Assembly (NCBI GenBank): GCA_003141915.1
Contig: PLNY01000265.1
Location: forward strand, 1,119-12,541
Source: Anaerolineae bacterium
GTDB taxonomy: Bacteria; Chloroflexota; Anaerolineae; Anaerolineales; Villigracilaceae
DNA length: 11,423 bases
Direction of reading: 5' to 3'
In this document: positions 7,360 through 11,423 of the stretch, in pieces
Position numbering within the stretch: the stretch's first letter is position 1
How the letters are laid out: each line of letters begins with the position of its first letter
Made by a program: the position numbers and the translations under genes
Notes under the pieces: generated by a model
The model's database searches: none
Seen by the model: the letters and a program-made list of their open reading frames with translations, nothing else
What the model was told of the DNA's origin: nothing

Positions 7360-8499
7360 GCATCGTTAAAAAATCAATTTCTCTTAAATCCAAAGATTCA
7401 TTTTCTGAATCATGGTTCGTTTGGCGCGACGCCGTATCCGGTCTTTCGAGAATATCAGCGCTGGCAGCGCGAATTGGAATATCAGCCCGTTGAATTCCTG
7501 GGACGACGCGCCACAGCGCTGATGGCGGACGCCCGCCTCGCACTTGGAAAATATCTGGGCGCGCAATCTGATAATTTGGTCTACACTCAAAACGTTACCG
7601 TCGCGCTCAATATCGTTGCGCGTTCGCTTGTGCTGGAACCCGGCGATGAAGTCTTAACCAGCGATCACGAATATGGCGCGCTCGACCGGACTTGGAGATT
7701 CTTATCCAAGGAACGCGGCTTTAAATATATTCGACAGAAAATATCCTTGCCGCTCTCAACGACTCAACAATTTGCTGACGACCTTTGGCAGGGAGTAACC
7801 GCTCATACGCGCGTGATCTTTATCAGCCATATTACGTCACCGACAGCAATCCTGTTTCCGGTTGCGGAGGTGATTCGCCGCGCGCGCGATCAAGGCATTC
7901 TCACCATCATTGACGGCGCGCACGCACCGGGGCAAATCCATCTCGATCTGAATTTGCTCGGCGCGGATTTTTACGGCGGCAACTTGCATAAGTGGTTGTG
8001 TGCGCCGAAAGGCGCGGGATTTTTATATGCGGCACCGGAGGTTCGGCATCTGCTCAAGCCGTTGATTGTTTCGTGGGGCTATGAAAGCGAGACACCGAGC
8101 GGCTCAACGCTGGTTGATTATCATGAATGGATGGGAACGCGCGATCTGGCCGCGTTTTTGTCGGCGCCGGCCGCGATTGAATTCCAGGAGAAACATGATT
8201 GGGATCGCATTCGCGCTGATTGTCATGGTTTGGCGCGTGAGGCGTTGAATCAAATCGAAACGCTGACCGGCATTTCATCGTATTATCCCGATGACAGTTG
8301 GTATGTTCAAATGTTTGCCGCGCAATTACCCGATTCCATTGATGTTTTGAAATTCAAAACTCGCTTGTATGATAAATATCGAATCGAAACGCCCGTTCAC
8401 GAATGGAATGAAAAGAAATTGATACGGATTTCGATTCAAGGATATAACACAGAGGAAGATATTAAGGCTTTGATTAATGCTTTGAAACGTTTGCTTTAA
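7357..8499 (+). CDS. Class-V aminotransferase, isopenicillin-N-epimerase-like
   Basis: PLP-dependent fold-type I protein of 380 residues in the class-V aminotransferase/cysteine-desulfurase superfamily, closest in style to isopenicillin N epimerase-like proteins. The N-terminus FLNHGSFGATP and the following EFLGRR are typical of that group and support GTG 7357 as start. D186 in IIDGAHAPG is the residue expected to contact the PLP ring nitrogen, and K212 in NLHKW is the expected Schiff-base lysine; both are present. There is no cysteine in the loop position typical of NifS/IscS desulfurases that I can identify, so Fe-S sulfur transfer is less likely. The real substrate is unknown: members of this group range from epimerases to C-S lyases, and no beta-lactam or ergothioneine genes are adjacent. 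It appears to be a single-gene unit between the signalling cluster and the patatin operon. Family call is strong, function is open. Confidence 0.88.
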   Translation: MASLKNQFLLNPKIHFLNHGSFGATPYPVFREYQRWQRELEYQPVEFLGRRATALMADARLALGKYLGAQSDNLVYTQNVTVALNIVARSLVLEPGDEVLTSDHEYGALDRTWRFLSKERGFKYIRQKISLPLSTTQQFADDLWQGVTAHTRVIFISHITSPTAILFPVAEVIRRARDQGILTIIDGAHAPGQIHLDLNLLGADFYGGNLHKWLCAPKGAGFLYAAPEVRHLLKPLIVSWGYESETPSGSTLVDYHEWMGTRDLAAFLSAPAAIEFQEKHDWDRIRADCHGLAREALNQIETLTGISSYYPDDSWYVQMFAAQLPDSIDVLKFKTRLYDKYRIETPVHEWNEKKLIRISIQGYNTEEDIKALINALKRLL

Positions 8500-8512
8500 G
8501 AGCGCGTATAAT
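8482..8512 (+). promoter_or_regulatory. Candidate sigma-70-like promoter for the patatin operon
   Basis: TTGAAA at 8482-8487 and a perfect TATAAT at 8507-8512 are separated by 19 nt, slightly long for sigma-70. The -35 and spacer lie in the last codons and stop of the aminotransferase gene. Predicted start is about 8519, leaving a leader of about 37 nt before ATG 8556, which has AGGA at 8545-8548. Confidence 0.5.
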
Positions 8513-8555
8513 TTATGGGTAAGGTTTCTTTGTTGCACACGATCAGGATGGTGGC

Positions 8556-9431
8556 ATGGATATTTCTTTGGCATTAGGTGCGGGCGGCGCAAAAGGTGTA
8601 GCGCACATCGGAGTTTTGCGCCAGCTTGAAAAGCACGGGTTTCGCGTCCGCGCCATCGCGGGTACCAGTTTCGGCGGCGTGGTAGGCTCGATCTATGCCG
8701 CTGGATATCCGATGGATGAACTGGAAGAAATCTTTGCGAGCGTGGACCAGCGTCACTTATATGGACTCCGTCCGCAGGATACTGCCTCCTTATATGGCTT
8801 GGCGGGGATCGAGCAATGGCTGATCGAAACTCTTGGTGATCGCACCTTTGCCGATCTCAAAATTCCGTTTGCGGCTGTGGCTGTTGATTTGAACAGCTCT
8901 CGTGAAGTGATTTTATGTGAAGGCTGTGTGCGCGATGCCATTCTTTCGACGATTGCACTTCCTGCGATCTTTTCGCCTTTTCGCGCAGACGGAATGGAAT
9001 TGGTGGACGGCGGAATCTTCGATCCTGTGCCGGTTTCAATCGCCCGCTCTCTCGCGCCTCATGTGCCGGTTGTGGCTGTGGTTTTGGCCAACCCCGTTGG
9101 CGAACCGACGCGCTTGCCTTATTTCAAACTGCCTCTCCCTGAACCCATCGTCCAACAACTGACTCGTTTGCGCATCACACAGGCATTGAGCGTGGGCATG
9201 CGCTCATTGGATGTTTCTGACCGTCTCCTGACAGACTTGCGTTTGAAGATTGAGAAACCTGATGTAATCATTCGCCCGGATGTTGCGGACGTTGGTTTGC
9301 TGGATGTGGTGGATATTCGTGAAGTAACCAAGCGCGGCGAGGTTGCATGCGAGGCGGCTTTGCTTGAACTCAAGCGCGTCACCGCGTGGCCGAATCGTTT
9401 ACGGCGCCGATTGCGCGGTGATTCAATATGA
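8556..9431 (+). CDS. Patatin-like phospholipase family protein
   Basis: Serine-aspartate dyad lipid acyl hydrolase of 291 residues, similar in layout to bacterial RssA/NTE-type patatins. The oxyanion-hole loop is GAGGAKG (residues 8-14), the nucleophile is S38 in GTSFG, and the dyad aspartate is D151 in VDGG. All key positions are intact. There is no signal peptide or transmembrane segment, so it is probably cytoplasmic or peripherally membrane-bound. ATG 8556 is supported by AGGA 7 nt upstream and by the near-immediate start of the family domain. It overlaps the next small membrane-protein gene by the four bases ATGA, so the two are probably co-translated, and an alpha/beta-hydrolase follows. 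The set suggests membrane-lipid or ester turnover. The substrate cannot be read from the sequence; secreted-toxin patatins such as ExoU are unlikely given the compact size and context. Confidence 0.92.
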   Translation: MDISLALGAGGAKGVAHIGVLRQLEKHGFRVRAIAGTSFGGVVGSIYAAGYPMDELEEIFASVDQRHLYGLRPQDTASLYGLAGIEQWLIETLGDRTFADLKIPFAAVAVDLNSSREVILCEGCVRDAILSTIALPAIFSPFRADGMELVDGGIFDPVPVSIARSLAPHVPVVAVVLANPVGEPTRLPYFKLPLPEPIVQQLTRLRITQALSVGMRSLDVSDRLLTDLRLKIEKPDVIIRPDVADVGLLDVVDIREVTKRGEVACEAALLELKRVTAWPNRLRRRLRGDSI

Positions 9432-9655
9432 AACGCGATTTGCGTGCTTATGCAAAACGAACAAACATCCAGTTTGCGGTCGGTGCGTTCGTTCTGCTTT
9501 TTGTTTTTGGGCTCGGCTTGATCTGGCTTTTCTATGGCAAAGGCGCGGCTTTGATAGGCTTCTTGTGTTTGCTGGGCGCGCTTGTGCCGATTGCCCTCAT
9601 TCTGCTCGTCTTCTTTGGCATGGATTGGATCGTAAAGCATGCAAATTCCAAGTGA
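9428..9655 (+). CDS. Small two-helix membrane protein of unknown function
   Basis: A 75-residue protein with a basic N-terminus (KRDLRAYAKR) followed by two hydrophobic stretches at about residues 19-36 and 40-62, separated by a short YGKG turn, and a short charged tail. It looks like a helical hairpin in the cytoplasmic membrane; I recognise no family. Its ATG overlaps the patatin stop (ATGA) and its 3' end overlaps the esterase gene by 17 nt. Such tight packing on both sides supports a real gene and a role with the two hydrolases, possibly as a membrane anchor, which is inference. It has little Shine-Dalgarno of its own and probably depends on translational coupling. Confidence 0.72.
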   Translation: MKRDLRAYAKRTNIQFAVGAFVLLFVFGLGLIWLFYGKGAALIGFLCLLGALVPIALILLVFFGMDWIVKHANSK

Positions 9656-10304
9656 TACCGGATTGATTACATTTAATCAATGGACATTACGCGTGCGAGT
9701 TGCATCGGAGCAGCCTCCGCGCTTACTGCTTCTGTTGCATGGCTGGACCGGTGATGAGAATTCAATGTGGATTTTCGTACGAAACTTTTCTTCGGACTAT
9801 TGGATCATCGCTCCGCGCGCGCCTCATGTGACCGAACCGAGCGGCTATTCATGGCGAGCATCGCGAGTGCATCAATCCGAACGCCGCAGTTGGCCCAGCC
9901 TTGAAGATTTTCGTTCCTCCGCTGAATCATTGATCGCTCTTGTCGATGATTATGCCGCGCAAAATCAAATTGATGCGCGTCAATTCGATGTGATCGGATT
10001 CAGCCAGGGCGCGGCATTGACGAATGTCGTCGCTTTGCTTTATCCAGAACGCGTTCAACGTGCCGGCGTGCTGGCAGGTTTTCTTCCAGCGGAATCAGAG
10101 TCTTTGATAGAGAAACGTCCATTAAACGGCAAGCCGTTTTTCGTCGCGCATGGAACGCTGGATGAAATGGTCAACATTGAGTATGCGCGTCAATCGGTCG
10201 AGATGCTGGAACGCGCTGGCGCATCCGTCACATTTTATGAAGATGAGATCGGTCATAAGCTGGGCACAAATGGCCTGCACGCATTGGAAGAATATTTTTC
10301 TTAA
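9639..10304 (+). CDS. Alpha/beta-hydrolase, carboxylesterase/phospholipase type
   Basis: Serine hydrolase of 221 residues, like the phospholipase/carboxylesterase (Abhydrolase_2, YpfH-like) group. The oxyanion region is LLHGWTGDE, the nucleophile is S122 in GFSQG, the acid is D175 in HGTLDEMV, and the base is H206 in IGHKLG; the triad is complete. No signal peptide is visible, so it is cytoplasmic. The start ATG 9639 lies inside the preceding membrane-protein gene (17-nt overlap in another frame) with GGAT at 9627-9630 as a weak ribosome site. The family often acts on short-chain esters or lysophospholipids, which would suit its position behind a patatin-like hydrolase. The actual substrate is unknown. 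It is the last gene of this unit: the next gene has its own promoter 19 nt after the stop. Confidence 0.9.
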   Translation: MQIPSDTGLITFNQWTLRVRVASEQPPRLLLLLHGWTGDENSMWIFVRNFSSDYWIIAPRAPHVTEPSGYSWRASRVHQSERRSWPSLEDFRSSAESLIALVDDYAAQNQIDARQFDVIGFSQGAALTNVVALLYPERVQRAGVLAGFLPAESESLIEKRPLNGKPFFVAHGTLDEMVNIEYARQSVEMLERAGASVTFYEDEIGHKLGTNGLHALEEYFS

Positions 10305-10322
10305 CACATTCTAAGTCGCACG

Positions 10323-10351
10323 TTGACGCATCTTCTCTTTACGAGTATCCT
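10323..10351 (+). promoter_or_regulatory. Candidate sigma-70-like promoter of the L,D-transpeptidase gene
   Basis: TTGACG at 10323-10328 and TATCCT at 10346-10351 are exactly 17 nt apart, the standard spacing. The predicted start near 10358 gives a leader of about 22 nt that contains the ribosome site AAAGG at 10366-10370 and ATG at 10380. It lies in the 75-nt gap after the esterase gene, where no terminator hairpin is evident. Confidence 0.5.
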
Positions 10352-10379
10352 TGTTCAATCTTTTCAAAGGTGAATGAAT

Positions 10380-11423
10380 ATGAAACCAGATTCTTTATCG
10401 CGCCGCGAATTTCTTAAACTAGCTGGCCTCGGCGCAGGCGCGCTTGCGTTGAATCCATTTTTGGGTGCGCGTGATTTCAGCATACCCGCGCTTGCCCAGT
10501 TTCCAGCCGGAGATCGTTTAGGCAGAATTGCCGTCTCGCCTGATTTCTATTCCACGCCGCTTCGACCAAGTCCGAATGAAAATGCCACAATCATCCGTCA
10601 GGTTGGGCAGGACGAAGTGGTTGTCTGGCAACGCGCGGTAGTGGGCTCGACGGCCGTTGGAGGCATCAGCAGACAATGGGTTGAAACTCCGAATGGCTAT
10701 ATCTATTTGCCGCATGTCCAGCCTGTTCAGAATTTGCCAAACACTCCGATCACTGCCGTTCCGGCGGGCAAGCCGGGCTTTTGGGCCGAGGTGACGAGTC
10801 CATATATTGACTTGCAAGATCCAAACCCGCCAATTGCCCCAGCGATAAAATATTTGATGGGCCTAAATCAACCCATACGGTTATATTATGGTCAGGTGGT
10901 GTGGCTGGATCAGATTGCAAAGGATTCGACAGGAAAAATTGTATATCGCTTCAATGAATCGCCGGGTCACGGTTACGGATACGGCGATGTGTTTTTTGCC
11001 GACGCGGCCGCCTTCCGCCCGCTGACGGCGGATGATGTTTCGCCGATCAATCCCAATGTTGATCCGGCTACCAAGAAGATTACCGTGGATTCAACCCCGG
11101 AACATCAGACGCTTTCGTGTTTCGAAGGCAAGAACGAGGTGTATTTTTGCAGGATTTCGAGCGGCGATGACAATGCTCAATATTCGACGCCAGTCGGTGA
11201 TCAGGCAGTCGCGCGAAAAATTTATTCGATTCATATGGCTGCAAATTTAGGCAAGGCCGCGGGTGGCAGCAACGGTTATGATACGATGGGAGTTCCGTGG
11301 CCAACGTTTTTCAATCTTACGGTAGGCGCAGCCATTCACGGGGTCTTCTGGCATAACTATTTCGGCCAGCAAAAATCGCATGGATGCATCAATGTCGCGC
11401 CGGAGGATGCCAAGTGGATTTTC
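10380..11423 (+). CDS. Tat-exported L,D-transpeptidase, YkuD domain (3' partial)
   Basis: Cell-wall enzyme that makes 3-3 peptide cross-links in peptidoglycan or attaches proteins to it, acting outside the membrane. The frame from ATG 10380 runs 348 codons without a stop to the window edge. Residues 7-24 are a twin-arginine signal (SRREFLKLAG plus a hydrophobic stretch), with a possible cleavage after ALA39. Residues about 48-120 resemble a bacterial SH3-like region (NGYIYLPHVQPV). The catalytic domain follows, ending with AIHGVFWHNYFG and the active-site motif SHGCINV, with nucleophile C336 and H334. Only the end of the YkuD domain is missing. ATG 10380 is preferred over in-frame ATG 10374 because AAAGG at 10366-10370 is 9 nt from the former and only 3 nt from the latter. 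Tat export of L,D-transpeptidases with this layout is, to my knowledge, common in Anaerolineae-type Chloroflexota. A candidate promoter lies directly upstream. Confidence 0.93.
   Translation, partial: MKPDSLSRREFLKLAGLGAGALALNPFLGARDFSIPALAQFPAGDRLGRIAVSPDFYSTPLRPSPNENATIIRQVGQDEVVVWQRAVVGSTAVGGISRQWVETPNGYIYLPHVQPVQNLPNTPITAVPAGKPGFWAEVTSPYIDLQDPNPPIAPAIKYLMGLNQPIRLYYGQVVWLDQIAKDSTGKIVYRFNESPGHGYGYGDVFFADAAAFRPLTADDVSPINPNVDPATKKITVDSTPEHQTLSCFEGKNEVYFCRISSGDDNAQYSTPVGDQAVARKIYSIHMAANLGKAAGGSNGYDTMGVPWPTFFNLTVGAAIHGVFWHNYFGQQKSHGCINVAPEDAKWIF

Noticed and set aside
9119..9640. Minus-strand open frame of 173 codons opposite the patatin and small membrane-protein genes
   Set aside because: It is rich in Arg, Ser and Lys with no recognisable motif, and lies opposite well-supported genes with intact catalytic motifs; it is an antisense shadow.
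11032..11304. Short open frames on both strands near the right edge
   Set aside because: They fall inside the L,D-transpeptidase frame, which runs open from 10380 to the window edge with signal peptide and active-site motifs.

Overview
The window is a densely packed, all-plus-strand bacterial segment of moderate GC with no RNA gene, mobile element or CRISPR array that I can see. Several traits suggest a Chloroflexota (Anaerolineae-like) genome. These are multi-PAS/GAF sensor proteins, an isopenicillin-N-epimerase-type aminotransferase with a family-typical N-terminus, and a Tat-exported L,D-transpeptidase with an SRREFLKLAG signal. The assignment is an inference from protein style; no marker gene is present. 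Both window edges cut genes: a histidine kinase at the left and an L,D-transpeptidase at the right.

Region 1 (1-7271) is a five-gene signalling/PLP-enzyme cluster, apparently one transcription unit. In order it holds: a PAS-GAF-HisKA-HATPase sensor kinase (5' partial); a threonine-synthase-like PLP enzyme fused at its C-terminus to an intact response-regulator receiver (REC) domain; a protein of two tandem REC domains; a second, stand-alone threonine-synthase-like enzyme; and a PAS-PAS-GAF-HD-GYP protein expected to degrade cyclic-di-GMP. Junctions are tight: TAA directly followed by GTG at 1704/1705, an ATGA overlap at 3360-3363, about 40 nt before the fourth gene, and at most 19 nt before the fifth. 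A plausible reading is that the kinase passes phosphate to the REC domains, one of which sits on a metabolic enzyme, while the HD-GYP protein gives a second-messenger output. The fusion of a receiver to a threonine-synthase fold, and the pairing of two such enzymes with phosphorelay parts, is the most unusual content of the window.

Region 2 (7357-8499) is a single class-V aminotransferase gene starting with GTG. A TATACT box lies just upstream, close enough to suggest a leaderless transcript.

Region 3 (8556-10304) is a compact three-gene unit with a candidate promoter in the end of the preceding gene. It encodes a patatin-like lipid hydrolase, a 75-residue two-helix membrane protein (ATGA overlap) and a serine esterase/phospholipase of the alpha/beta-hydrolase fold (17-nt overlap). 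Together they look like a lipid or ester hydrolysis module.

Region 4 (10305-11423) carries a good sigma-70-like promoter and the first 348 codons of a Tat-signal L,D-transpeptidase with its SHGC active site. It is open at the right edge.
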